A stretch of 8,990 bases of DNA from assembly GCA_035649895.1 (NCBI GenBank), contig DASRIS010000106.1, positions 1-8,990 of the forward strand, in the 5' to 3' direction. The notes under the pieces are model-generated. The model worked only from the letters and a program-made list of their open reading frames with translations. It did not search any database and was not told where the DNA came from. Both the position numbers and the translations under genes were made by a program. The stretch is from DASSUC01 sp035649895. GTDB taxonomy: Bacteria; Actinomycetota; Actinomycetes; Mycobacteriales; Micromonosporaceae. Shown here piece by piece: positions 1 to 5,848 of this stretch; the first letter of the stretch is position 1; each line of letters begins with the position of its first letter.

Positions 1-494
1 AAGCTGAAGGCGGTCATGAGCGTGCCCTTGGCCCGCTCCACGAGCTTGCGGGTCTCCAGCCGGTCGGAGAGGTTGGCCACCTCGTCCTCCAGCGCCCGCA
101 TCTCGGCGAAGCGCGACAGCGCGATCTCGATGGCGGGCACCAGGTCGCTCTTCTGGAAGGGCTTGACCAGGTACGCCATTGCGCCGGCCGCCCGGGCCCG
201 CTCCACCAGGTCCCGCTGGCTGAAGGCGGTCAGGATCACCACGGCGGCCAGCCGCGCCCCGGCGATCTTCTCCGCGGCGGCGAGCCCATCCATGATCGGC
301 ATCTTGATGTCCAGGATCACCAGGTCGGGCCGCAGCTGCTCGGCGAGGCGCACCGCGGTCTCCCCGTCCGCGGCCTCGCCGACGACCTCGTACCCCTCCT
401 CGGCCAGCATCTCGGCGAGATCGAGCCTGATCAGGGCCTCGTCCTCCGCGATGAGCACCCGCCGCGCCGGCCCGGTCCCCTGCGTCTCGCCCAC
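1..494 (-). CDS. pdtaR: ANTAR-domain response regulator, PdtaR-like (3' end outside window)
   Basis: This is a two-component response regulator that, in the PdtaR (Rv1626) family, is phosphorylated by a PdtaS-type histidine kinase and acts on RNA through its ANTAR domain. The visible 164 codons hold a complete receiver domain at about residues 12-125: acidic pair E17/D18, phospho-acceptor D62 in LDIKMP, T89 and K111 in the LVKPF motif. A helical linker follows (about 126-150), then the start of the ANTAR domain (ETRKLVERAKGTLM, 147-160). The family is about 200 residues long, so roughly 40 C-terminal residues lie beyond position 1. I chose the GTG at 494 because GGGAG sits 6 nt upstream and it gives the usual short N-terminus; the ATG at 510 is in another frame. 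The gene is divergent from the tRNA. Typical PdtaR targets carry ANTAR hairpins, and none was looked for systematically here. The family call is firm and the symbol is by resemblance. Confidence 0.93.
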   Translation of the reverse strand, partial: MGETQGTGPARRVLIAEDEALIRLDLAEMLAEEGYEVVGEAADGETAVRLAEQLRPDLVILDIKMPIMDGLAAAEKIAGARLAAVVILTAFSQRDLVERARAAGAMAYLVKPFQKSDLVPAIEIALSRFAEMRALEDEVANLSDRLETRKLVERAKGTLMTAFS

Positions 495-601
495 GGCCCA
501 CTCCCGCCATTTCGTTTGTCATGCGCACCCGGTTGCGATGCGCGCCGCGCTCCCCGCGCCCGGCGCGGTGCGTGCCGTGCGCAGTCCCGAGCGTAGTCGG
601 G

Positions 602-607
602 TAAAGT
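602..607 (+). promoter_or_regulatory. Possible -10 element for tRNA-Leu
   Basis: TAAAGT fits the TAnnnT form of actinobacterial -10 boxes and would start transcription about 13 nt before the tRNA 5' end. No convincing -35 is present 16-18 nt upstream. A short dyad CCCGA/TCGGG (586-590 and 597-601) overlaps that interval. The evidence is position and consensus only. Confidence 0.3.
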
Positions 608-626
608 TGCCCGCACCCCCCACCCC

Positions 627-710
627 GCCGGGATGGTGGAATCGGCAGACACGGATGCCTCAAAAGCATTTGCCCGCGAGGGCGTGCGGGTTCAAGTCCC
701 GCTCCCGGCA
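627..710 (+). tRNA. tRNA-Leu, anticodon CAA
   Basis: The 84-nt sequence folds as a class II tRNA. The acceptor arms GCCGGGA (627-633) and TCCCGGC (703-709) pair fully, followed by discriminator A710. The anticodon stem is GATGC/GCATT with a G-U pair at the top, and the loop CTCAAAA places CAA at 661-663, which reads the UUG leucine codon. A long variable arm (TTGCCC, a GCGA turn, GGGCG) and the T arm GCGGG-TTCAAGT-CCCGC complete the fold. The D loop contains GG as expected. CCA is not encoded: CTT follows the discriminator, so the 3' end must be added enzymatically. This is not the rare UUA-reading bldA tRNA of Streptomyces. The 3' end nearly touches the stop codon of the convergent gene at 712. 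Confidence 0.96.
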
Positions 711-711
711 C

Positions 712-999
712 TTACCGCTGCGCTCTGGTGGACCGGGGCGGGTCGCGCCCGGCCGGCCGGGCGTCGTCGCAGGTGACCGGGGTGGTGGCGTGCTGCGGCA
801 GGGCCCGGTGCAGCCAGCCCACACCCTCCACGAACCCGATCGGCCGGCGGCAGTTGCGGCACCGCGCCTCCGGGCAGTAGCGGTGCGGAAAGCCCCTGGA
901 CAGCCACTGGTCACCGCACCCGCGGCACTCCCATAGCGGTATCCCGTTGACGACCGCCGGCTGCGACCGGTGGCCGAAGCTGTCACCTGAGCCGTGCAT
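712..999 (-). CDS. Small cysteine-rich zinc-ribbon-like protein, function unknown
   Basis: I do not recognise this 95-residue protein. It has six cysteines: C25 and C28 (CRGC), C42, C47 and C50 (CRNC), and C77. The pattern CxxC-13-C-4-CxxC can bind one zinc as a treble-clef or ribbon-like knuckle, but the function is unknown. There is no signal peptide or membrane segment, so it is probably cytoplasmic. The ATG at 999 was chosen because AGGGGAGG lies 6 nt upstream and third-position GC is above 90% from here to the stop. The frame stays open upstream to a GTG at 1221 (or TTG at 1224) that also has a GGAGGGAG site. That extension has weaker third-position bias (roughly 78%) and crosses a 14-bp tandem duplication, so a longer protein of about 169 residues is possible but less likely. 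The gene ends 1 bp from the 3' end of the convergent tRNA-Leu. Confidence 0.6.
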   Translation of the reverse strand: MHGSGDSFGHRSQPAVVNGIPLWECRGCGDQWLSRGFPHRYCPEARCRNCRRPIGFVEGVGWLHRALPQHATTPVTCDDARPAGRDPPRSTRAQR

Positions 1000-1013
1000 C
1001 GTTGACCTCCCCT

Positions 1014-1041
1014 GCCGGAGCAGGACCGCCGGAGCAGGACC
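1014..1041. repeat. Perfect 14-bp tandem duplication, two copies
   Basis: GCCGGAGCAGGACC occurs twice back to back, at 1014-1027 and 1028-1041, with no mismatch. It sits just upstream of the ribosome site of the zinc-ribbon gene. Fourteen is not a multiple of three, so gain or loss of one copy would shift any reading frame crossing it. Confidence 0.95.
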
Positions 1042-1043
1042 AC

Positions 1044-1078
1044 GGTGGTGGGGCCGCGTCAGCCGCAGCCCCACCACC
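1044..1078 (-). promoter_or_regulatory. 11-bp perfect stem-loop in the leader of the zinc-ribbon gene
   Basis: GGTGGTGGGGC (1044-1054) and GCCCCACCACC (1068-1078) are exact reverse complements separated by 13 nt. In the minus-strand transcript the hairpin lies about 45-80 nt before the ATG at 999. No T-run follows, so it resembles an RNA structural or regulatory element more than a classical terminator. Its role is unknown. Confidence 0.5.
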
Positions 1079-1343
1079 ATCCCCCCGTTGGCCAGGGCGC
1101 CCGCCATGTAGTCGCCTGCCGGTGCGGCCCAGCCACGACGCTCCGGTGACCTGTCCTCGCGACGGCACCAAGCGCCACCGCAGCGGCCACCGGTAGGGGC
1201 GTATGGCTTGAGCAGCTTCACCAACGTCTCCCTCCGGGACCGGTGCGTTACGCAGACCGTAGGAGGGCGGCCTTAGCGAACTCTGAGACTTGCCCTAGCT
1301 TGCTGCTCAGCGCCGTACCCGGTGTCGAGCCGGCGGGACCGGT

Positions 1344-1844
1344 TCAGTAGCTCACGGAGTAGGCGAGGATGTACTCGCCCTGGGAGCTGAAGAAGTAGAG
1401 CTCGTGCAGGCCCGGCCCGGCGTCGTGGAAGATGTACCGGGTCCCCAGGTAGTCGTCGAGTGACCAGGGGTTGTCACTCTCCCACATCTGGATCTCGACG
1501 TAGTTTCCGTTCCACGGGGGTGCGCTGTCGAACGGCCGTGGACCCTGCAGGAAGTAGTGGGTCTCCGTGGTCTCGACGCCGCTGAACTCCCGTACGGTGG
1601 CGCCGTTGACCTTGACGTAGGGCTCGTCCGAGAAGGACTCGTTCTGGTCCTGGCAACGGATCCAGACCAGGGTGAAGCTCACGGCGTGGTCGGCCGTGGC
1701 GGGAGCCGGCGCCAGCGGCAGGGTCATGACTGCCAGCGCGGCGGCGGTCAGGGCCACCAGCAGCGGTCGCCGCCGCGCCTGCGACCGTCCGGGCCGGTGG
1801 AGCCGGCCCAGCTTGTGGGGCTGAGGAGGGAACCGTAGACGCAT
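1344..1844 (-). CDS. Secreted protein with a C2-like domain, function unknown
   Basis: This is a 166-residue exported protein. An arginine-rich N-terminus (RSQARRRP, 20-27) precedes a hydrophobic stretch at about 28-46 and a signal-peptidase site APATA|DH after A51, leaving about 115 mature residues. The mature part reads like a single C2 fold: FSDEPYVKV (71-79) matches the C2 hallmark SDPYVKV, and VEIQMWESDNPWSLDDYLG (116-134) matches the second calcium-loop pattern WDxDxxxxxDDxLG. Candidate calcium ligands are D66, D73, E122, D124, D130 and D131. That resemblance is my reading, not a search result. The ATG at 1844 was chosen because GGGAGG lies a few bases upstream and it starts a normal signal peptide; the frame stays open to 1940, but no good ribosome site was noted there. 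RRR before the hydrophobic core is only a weak Tat-like feature. The gene diverges from the iron importer. Confidence 0.72.
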   Translation of the reverse strand: MRLRFPPQPHKLGRLHRPGRSQARRRPLLVALTAAALAVMTLPLAPAPATADHAVSFTLVWIRCQDQNESFSDEPYVKVNGATVREFSGVETTETHYFLQGPRPFDSAPPWNGNYVEIQMWESDNPWSLDDYLGTRYIFHDAGPGLHELYFFSSQGEYILAYSVSY

Positions 1845-1863
1845 CACTGCCTCCCGAGGCGTT

Positions 1864-1894
1864 GTGATGGTGCCATCACGATGTCGATACATCG
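1864..1894. promoter_or_regulatory. Two adjacent inverted repeats upstream of the secreted-protein gene
   Basis: GTGATGG-TG-CCATCAC (1864-1879) and CGATGT-CGAT-ACATCG (1879-1894) are perfect dyads sharing one base, 20-50 bp upstream of the ATG at 1844. They could be operator half-sites for a regulator of the secreted-protein gene, or hairpins in its leader RNA. Neither matches a consensus I know. Confidence 0.45.
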
Positions 1895-1975
1895 AAGGCG
1901 AGCGGCGAGGGGATCGGCCATCCAGCCCAAATTGTGGCAATGCTCAGTAGTGTGATCTTCCGGCGTTCTCCCTGG

Positions 1976-2021
1976 TCATAGCCGTGGTCGCCGCCGCGTC
2001 ATCGCCGTGGTCGCCGCCGCC
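1976..2021. repeat. 23-bp tandem repeat, two copies
   Basis: Positions 1976-1998 and 1999-2021 are the same 23-bp unit (TCAT, one variable base, then GCCGTGGTCGCCGCCGC and a final variable base), differing only at A/C and G/C. It lies in the divergent intergenic region upstream of the iron-importer promoter. It looks like a replication-slippage duplication. Confidence 0.9.
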
Positions 2022-2056
2022 TGCGGCACGCGCCCAGCCGGCCACGAGCAGCACAC

Positions 2057-2085
2057 TTGCTGGCGGGCCGAAGTAAGGCTAGCCT
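2057..2085 (+). promoter_or_regulatory. Putative promoter of the iron importer operon
   Basis: TTGCTG (2057-2062) and TAGCCT (2080-2085) are separated by 17 bp and resemble a housekeeping -35/-10 pair. The -10 lies inside the first iron box, so a bound repressor would block RNA polymerase directly. Transcription would start near 2092, giving a leader of about 56 nt. This is a consensus-based prediction. Confidence 0.4.
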
Positions 2086-2092
2086 CACCTCC
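2074..2092 (+). promoter_or_regulatory. IdeR/DmdR-type iron box 1
   Basis: The 19 bp match the DtxR/IdeR consensus TTAGGTTAGSCTAACCTAA at 14 positions by hand alignment. The core AGGCTAGCCT (2076-2085) is a perfect palindrome. The family's Fe(II)-loaded repressor binds such boxes when iron is plentiful. It covers the putative -10 of the importer operon. Confidence 0.68.
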
Positions 2093-2103
2093 ACTTCGGC
2101 AAG

Positions 2104-2122
2104 TTAGGGTTGGCTAACTCGA
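2104..2122 (+). promoter_or_regulatory. IdeR/DmdR-type iron box 2
   Basis: The 19 bp starting TTAGGGTTGGCTAAC also match the DtxR/IdeR consensus at 14 positions. A dyad AGTTAG/CTAACT (2102-2107 and 2114-2119) overlaps it. Its centre is 30 bp from that of box 1, about three helical turns, and it would lie in the early transcribed region. Confidence 0.62.
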
Positions 2123-2147
2123 GTCGGTCCAAGGGTAGGGAGAACGG

Positions 2148-3194
2148 ATGCGCACCCCCGTAGGACGTGCCGCCCTCATGGCCACCGCCGGCCTGCTGGC
2201 GCTCACCACCGCCGCCTGCGGCGGGGACGACGGGGCGGCAGCCCACGCGGCCGGGGACAAGAAGATCACTGTCTACAGTGGTCGCTCTGAGGCCTTGGTC
2301 AAGCCGGTCCTGGAGGAGTTCCAGAAGGCCAGCGGCATCAAGGTCGAGGTCCGCTACGGCGACACCGCCGCGACCGCCGCGCAGCTGCTGGAGGAGGGCG
2401 AGCGCAGCCCGGCCGACGTGTTCCTGGCGCAGGACGCCGGCGCCCTCGGTGCGGTCGCCAAGAAGGACCTGTTCGCCGCCTTGCCCGCCGCCGTACTGGA
2501 CAAGGTGCCGGCCAGCTACCGGGACCGGAACGGGCAGTGGGTCGGGGTGACCGGCCGCTCCCGGGTGCTGGTCTACAACGCCGACCGGGTGCCAGCCGCC
2601 GACCTGCCCAGGTCGGTCTTTGAGCTGACCGGGCCGAAGTGGCGGGGCAAGGTCGGCATCGCCCCCACGAACGGCTCCTTCCAGGCGTTCGTGACCGCGC
2701 TGCGGGTGCAGCACGGCGACGCGAAGACCCGCGACTTCCTGACCGGGCTCAAGGCCAACGGCGTGCAGATCCGGGAGAGCAACCCGCTGATCGTCTCCGA
2801 CGTCAACGCCGGCAAGCTCGCCGCCGGGCTGGTCAACCACTACTACGTGTTCAACCGGGCGAAGGAGGACGGCACGACCGTCGACGCGCTCAAGGCGAAG
2901 CTGCACTTCTTCCCGGACGGCGACACCGGGGCGCTGGTCAACGTCTCCGGGGTGGGCGTGCTCAAGCCGGCCGCCGACGACCCCGACGCGCGGGCCCTCG
3001 TCGACTACCTGCTGAGCCAGCCGGCGCAGGCCTACTTCGCCGAGAAGACCTTCGAGTACCCGCTGGCGTCCGGCGTACCGACCGCACCCGGCCTGCCCGC
3101 GCTCACCTCCATAAAGGCTCCCGCGGTCAACCTCAACGACCTCGACACGCTGCAGGCCACGATCGCAATGATCAAGGAAGTGGGGCTGGTCTGA
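2148..3194 (+). CDS. Fe(III) ABC transporter substrate-binding lipoprotein (FbpA-like)
   Basis: This 348-residue protein should capture ferric iron outside the membrane and hand it to the permease encoded next. A signal sequence (residues 1-23) ends in the lipobox TAAC, so C24 would be lipidated. The body is a periplasmic-binding fold typical of the FbpA/FutA/AfuA group: ITVYSGRSEALVKPV (40-54) opens lobe 1, VGVTGRSRVLVYN (132-144) is the conserved inter-lobe segment, and NHYYVFN (230-236) supplies the adjacent tyrosines Y232 and Y233 that bind Fe(III). In several FbpA proteins a histidine follows the first strand; here that position reads SGRSE, so the His ligand seems absent, as in some subclasses. 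Length is normal. The ATG at 2148 has GGGAG 5 nt upstream. Two iron boxes upstream support the substrate call. Confidence 0.88.
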   Translation: MRTPVGRAALMATAGLLALTTAACGGDDGAAAHAAGDKKITVYSGRSEALVKPVLEEFQKASGIKVEVRYGDTAATAAQLLEEGERSPADVFLAQDAGALGAVAKKDLFAALPAAVLDKVPASYRDRNGQWVGVTGRSRVLVYNADRVPAADLPRSVFELTGPKWRGKVGIAPTNGSFQAFVTALRVQHGDAKTRDFLTGLKANGVQIRESNPLIVSDVNAGKLAAGLVNHYYVFNRAKEDGTTVDALKAKLHFFPDGDTGALVNVSGVGVLKPAADDPDARALVDYLLSQPAQAYFAEKTFEYPLASGVPTAPGLPALTSIKAPAVNLNDLDTLQATIAMIKEVGLV

Positions 3195-3220
3195 CCGGGT
3201 ACGGCTTCCGGCTGCGCCGG

Positions 3221-4756
3221 GTGCGGCGGCTCGCGCCGCGCCCGGCGCTCGCCGTCGCAGCGACCCTCGCCGTCGCCGTCGCGCTGGTCCCCCTCGCCTA
3301 CCTCGTGGTACGGGTCGGCGAGGCGGGCTGGGCCCGGGTCGGCGCCGAGCTGCTCACCCGGCGGACCGCGGTGCTGGCCGCCCGCAGCATCGCCCTGGCG
3401 GTGGTGGTCACCACCGCGTGCACCGTGCTCGGCGTGGGCTCGGCCTTCCTGGTCACCCGCACCGACCTGCCGCTGCGCCGCGCCTTCGCGGTCCTCGCCG
3501 CGCTGCCGCTGGCGGTGCCGACCTACGTCGCCGGGTTCGCCTGGGTGTCGACTGTGGACGGCTTCGCCGGGTTCTGGGCCGCGACGCTGGTGCTCACGCT
3601 CTGCTCGTACCCGTATGTCTACCTGCCGGTGGTGGCGGCGCTGGCGGGCGCGGACCCCGGGCAGGAGGAGGTCGCCCGCAGCCTGGGCAAGGGCGCGTGG
3701 CGTACCTTCACCGGCGTGACGCTGCGCCAGGTGCGTCCCGCAGTGGCCGCCGGCGCCCTGCTCGTGGCGCTCTACGTGCTCTCCGACTTCGGCGCGGTGT
3801 CGCTCACCCGGCTCGACGTGTTCACCCGGGCCATCTTCACCGCGATGAACCTCGGCTTCGACCGCACCGGCGCGCTCGTGCTCGCCACCGTGCTCGTGGC
3901 GCTCACCGCCCTGCTGCTGCTCGGCGAGGCGCTGACCCGCCGCGGCGGGGCCCGGTACGCGCGGCTGGGCGCCGGTGCCCGCCGCCCGCCGGCCCGGCAC
4001 CGCCTCGGGCCGCTGCGCTGGCCAGCGCTTGCCGCGGTGTCCGCGCTCGCCGCCCTCGCCCTGGGCGTGCCGGCGGCCAGCATGGCGCGATGGGCGGCGC
4101 AGGGCGTCTCCCGCCCGGGGTCGCTGGCCGAGGTGGCCGCCGCGGCCGGGAACTCGCTCTGGTTCGCCGCCCTCGGCGGGGCGCTGACGCTCGCCCTGGC
4201 GCTGCCGGTGGGCCTGCTCACGGCCCGTGCGCCCGGGCCGGTCGCCACCGCCCTGGACCGGCTGGCCTACCTGCCGCACGCGCTGCCCGGCCTGGTGATC
4301 GGGCTCTCGCTGGTGTTCTTCGGCATCAACGTCGCGTTCGGGCTCTACCAGACGGTGTGGCTGCTCGCGCTCGCCTACGCCACCCTGTTCCTGCCGCTGG
4401 CCGTGGGCGCCGTCGGCGCGGCCGCCGCGCAGGCACCGCCGGCGCTGGAGGAGGTGGCCCGCTCGCTCGGCCGCGGGCCGGCCCACGTGCTGCGTACGGT
4501 CACCATCCCGCTGGCCGCACCGGGGCTCGGCGCCGGCGCCGCCCTGGTGTTCCTGACCTGCATGAAGGAGCTGCCGGCCACGCTGCTGCTGCGGCCGACC
4601 GGCCAGGACACGCTCGCCACCGGGCTGTGGACGCACACGTCCGTCTCGGCGTACGCGGCCGCCGCCCCGTACGCCGCGCTGCTCGTGCTCCTCTCCGCCC
4701 TGCCGACATGGTGGCTGTCGGTGCGCACCGGTGCCTTCGCCGAGGGAGGTGGCTAG
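3221..4756 (+). CDS. Fe(III) ABC transporter permease, fused double-domain (FbpB-like)
   Basis: This is the inner-membrane channel of the importer. Two binding-protein-dependent permease domains are fused in one chain of about 511 residues, as in FbpB/SfuB/FutB. Each half has its own ATPase-contact EAA loop: EEVARSLGKGAWRTF at 149-163 and EEVARSLGRGPAHVL at 410-424. About 12 hydrophobic segments are visible, beginning with residues 8-30. The start is uncertain. GTG 3221 is the first standard codon after the binding-protein stop and leaves little before the first membrane helix, but its ribosome site is poor. CTG at 3191 is in frame, overlaps the previous stop as CTGA, follows GGAAGTGGGG and would begin with L/M-T-G, adding 10 residues. 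The stop TAG overlaps the ATPase start. Confidence 0.88.
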   Translation: MRRLAPRPALAVAATLAVAVALVPLAYLVVRVGEAGWARVGAELLTRRTAVLAARSIALAVVVTTACTVLGVGSAFLVTRTDLPLRRAFAVLAALPLAVPTYVAGFAWVSTVDGFAGFWAATLVLTLCSYPYVYLPVVAALAGADPGQEEVARSLGKGAWRTFTGVTLRQVRPAVAAGALLVALYVLSDFGAVSLTRLDVFTRAIFTAMNLGFDRTGALVLATVLVALTALLLLGEALTRRGGARYARLGAGARRPPARHRLGPLRWPALAAVSALAALALGVPAASMARWAAQGVSRPGSLAEVAAAAGNSLWFAALGGALTLALALPVGLLTARAPGPVATALDRLAYLPHALPGLVIGLSLVFFGINVAFGLYQTVWLLALAYATLFLPLAVGAVGAAAAQAPPALEEVARSLGRGPAHVLRTVTIPLAAPGLGAGAALVFLTCMKELPATLLLRPTGQDTLATGLWTHTSVSAYAAAAPYAALLVLLSALPTWWLSVRTGAFAEGGG

Positions 4757-5766
4757 TGGCCGAGCTACGGGTCACCGGCGTCCACAAGTCGTTCGGGCGC
4801 ACCCCGGTGCTGTCCAGGGTGGACCTGACCGTCCCGTCCGGACGGCTGATGGCCGTGCTGGGCCCGTCCGGGTGCGGCAAGACCACCCTGCTGCGCTGCG
4901 TGGCCGGCTTCGAGCCGGTCGACTCCGGTCGCATCACAGTGGACGGACGGGACCTCACCCGCGCCCGGCCGGAGCGGCGGCGGGTCACCGTGGTGCCCCA
5001 GGAGGGCGCGCTCTTCCCCCACCTGTCCGTCTTCGACAACGTGGCGTACGGGCTGGACCGGGCCGCCCGGAAAGCCGGTCGGGTGGCCGAGGTGCTCGCG
5101 CTGGTGGGCCTGGCCGGGGCTGAGCGGCGCATGCCGCACCAGCTCTCCGGCGGCCAGCAGCAGCGGGTCGCGGTCGCCCGGGCGCTCGCCCCGCGCCCGC
5201 CGGTCCTGCTGCTCGACGAGCCGTTCAGCGCGCTGGACGCGGCGCTGCGCTTCGAGCTGCGCCGCGACGTGCGGGCCGCGCTGCACGCCGACGGGGCGAC
5301 CGCGCTGCTGGTCACCCACGACCAGGGCGAGGCGCTGTCGATCGCGGACGAGCTGGCCGTGATGCGCGACGGCCGGATCGTGCAGAGCGGCCCGCCGGCC
5401 GTGGTCTACACAGCGCCGGCCGACCCGTGGGTGGCCGGCTTCGTCGGCGAGGCCGTCTGGCTGCCGGCCGCCATCGACGGCGACCGGGCGGCTACCCCGT
5501 TGGGCAGCCTGCCGGTGGTGGGCGCCGGGCGCGGCCCGCAGGTGCTGCTGCGGCCGGAGCAGCTGGACGTCAGCGACGGGCAGGGCGGCGACGGGCTGCG
5601 CGCCACCGTGGTGCGCCGGGACTTCCACGGCCACGACGCCGTGCTGGGGCTGCGGCTGGCCGACGGGACCGAGGTGGCGGCGCGGGTCCTGGGCCCGGCC
5701 GTGCCGGCGGTGGGCGCGACCGTGGGCATCTCCGTACGCGGACCCGTCCGCGCCTACCAGGGCTGA
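4756..5766 (+). CDS. Fe(III) ABC transporter ATP-binding protein (FbpC-like, TOBE domain)
   Basis: This 336-residue ATPase powers the importer. All nucleotide-binding motifs are intact: Walker A GPSGCGKT (36-43), Q-loop PQEG (81-84), signature LSGGQQQR (130-137), Walker B LLLDEP (151-156) and H-loop LLVTHD (184-189). Residues from about 245 on form the regulatory TOBE-type domain of the CUT1/ferric-transporter ATPases (VLLRPEQLDV and following). The GTG start shares its G with the permease stop TAG (TAGTG), and GGGAGG is 6 nt before it, so the two are probably translationally coupled. The protein is the last gene of the operon and is followed after 9 bp by a strong hairpin. Sequence alone cannot separate ferric from other CUT1-like substrates; operon context and iron boxes point to iron. 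Confidence 0.92.
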   Translation: MAELRVTGVHKSFGRTPVLSRVDLTVPSGRLMAVLGPSGCGKTTLLRCVAGFEPVDSGRITVDGRDLTRARPERRRVTVVPQEGALFPHLSVFDNVAYGLDRAARKAGRVAEVLALVGLAGAERRMPHQLSGGQQQRVAVARALAPRPPVLLLDEPFSALDAALRFELRRDVRAALHADGATALLVTHDQGEALSIADELAVMRDGRIVQSGPPAVVYTAPADPWVAGFVGEAVWLPAAIDGDRAATPLGSLPVVGAGRGPQVLLRPEQLDVSDGQGGDGLRATVVRRDFHGHDAVLGLRLADGTEVAARVLGPAVPAVGATVGISVRGPVRAYQG

Positions 5767-5775
5767 CTCGCCACA

Positions 5776-5795
5776 CCCGGGCGCGCCCGCCCGGG
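5776..5795 (+). terminator. Hairpin terminator of the iron importer operon
   Basis: CCCGGGCG (5776-5783) and CGCCCGGG (5788-5795) form an 8-bp all-GC stem with a CGCC loop, starting 9 bp after the ATPase stop and followed by GTTCT. Like many actinobacterial terminators it lacks a long T-run. Confidence 0.65.
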
Positions 5796-5801
5796 GTTCT
5801 C

Positions 5802-5848
5802 GACCGCGCGCCTGCGCGCGGTGTTCCCGGCCGCGCGAGCGCGCGGTC
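5802..5848. terminator. Nested hairpins between convergent operons
   Basis: ACCGCGCG/CGCGCGGT (5803-5810, 5815-5822, loop CCTG) and CCGCGC/GCGCGG (5831-5836, 5841-5846, loop GAGC) can each form. The outer arms GACCGCGCGC (5802-5811) and GCGCGCGGTC (5839-5848) are also exact complements, giving a competing 10-bp outer stem. The last arm runs into the PPTase stop codon. They probably stop transcription from either side. Confidence 0.5.

Larger units (their letters stand above)
1000..1343 (-). other. Leader of the zinc-ribbon gene plus unassigned spacer
   Basis: No secure gene lies in these 344 bp. On the minus strand, 1000-1221 stays open in the frame of the zinc-ribbon gene and begins with a good GGAGGGAG site before GTG 1221. 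It may therefore be a coding extension, a separate upstream reading frame or a 5' leader. It holds a strong hairpin and a tandem duplication, listed separately. From 1222 to 1343 I see only the spacer behind the secreted-protein gene; TACGGT is a weak -10 candidate (minus strand, near 1257-1262) without a convincing -35. No terminator-like hairpin follows the secreted-protein stop. Confidence 0.5.

Noticed and set aside
627..710. bldA-type regulatory tRNA
   Set aside because: The anticodon is CAA, not UAA, so it reads UUG and is not the developmental UUA tRNA.
686..710. tRNA 3' end as a phage or island attachment site
   Set aside because: I saw no second copy of the T-arm/acceptor sequence, no integrase and no excisionase in the window.
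16..936. A 306-codon plus-strand open frame across the left end
   Set aside because: It is the antisense of the response regulator, then runs through the tRNA; its composition is Ser/Arg/Pro-rich shadow sequence and no family is recognisable.
1244..1315. Short minus-strand frame ending in a plausible peptide (...KLGQVSEFAKAALL...)
   Set aside because: It directly follows the stop of the secreted-protein gene in the same frame, has no start codon or ribosome site of its own and is too short to support.
1931..1941. Short palindrome ATTG-TGG-CAAT as an operator
   Set aside because: Four-base arms are expected often by chance, and it has no clear position relative to a promoter.
3032..4636. Long minus-strand open frame of 534 codons opposite the permease
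   Set aside because: It is a high-GC shadow: Gly/Arg/Gln/His-rich with no domain, while the plus strand encodes a clear two-domain permease with EAA loops.
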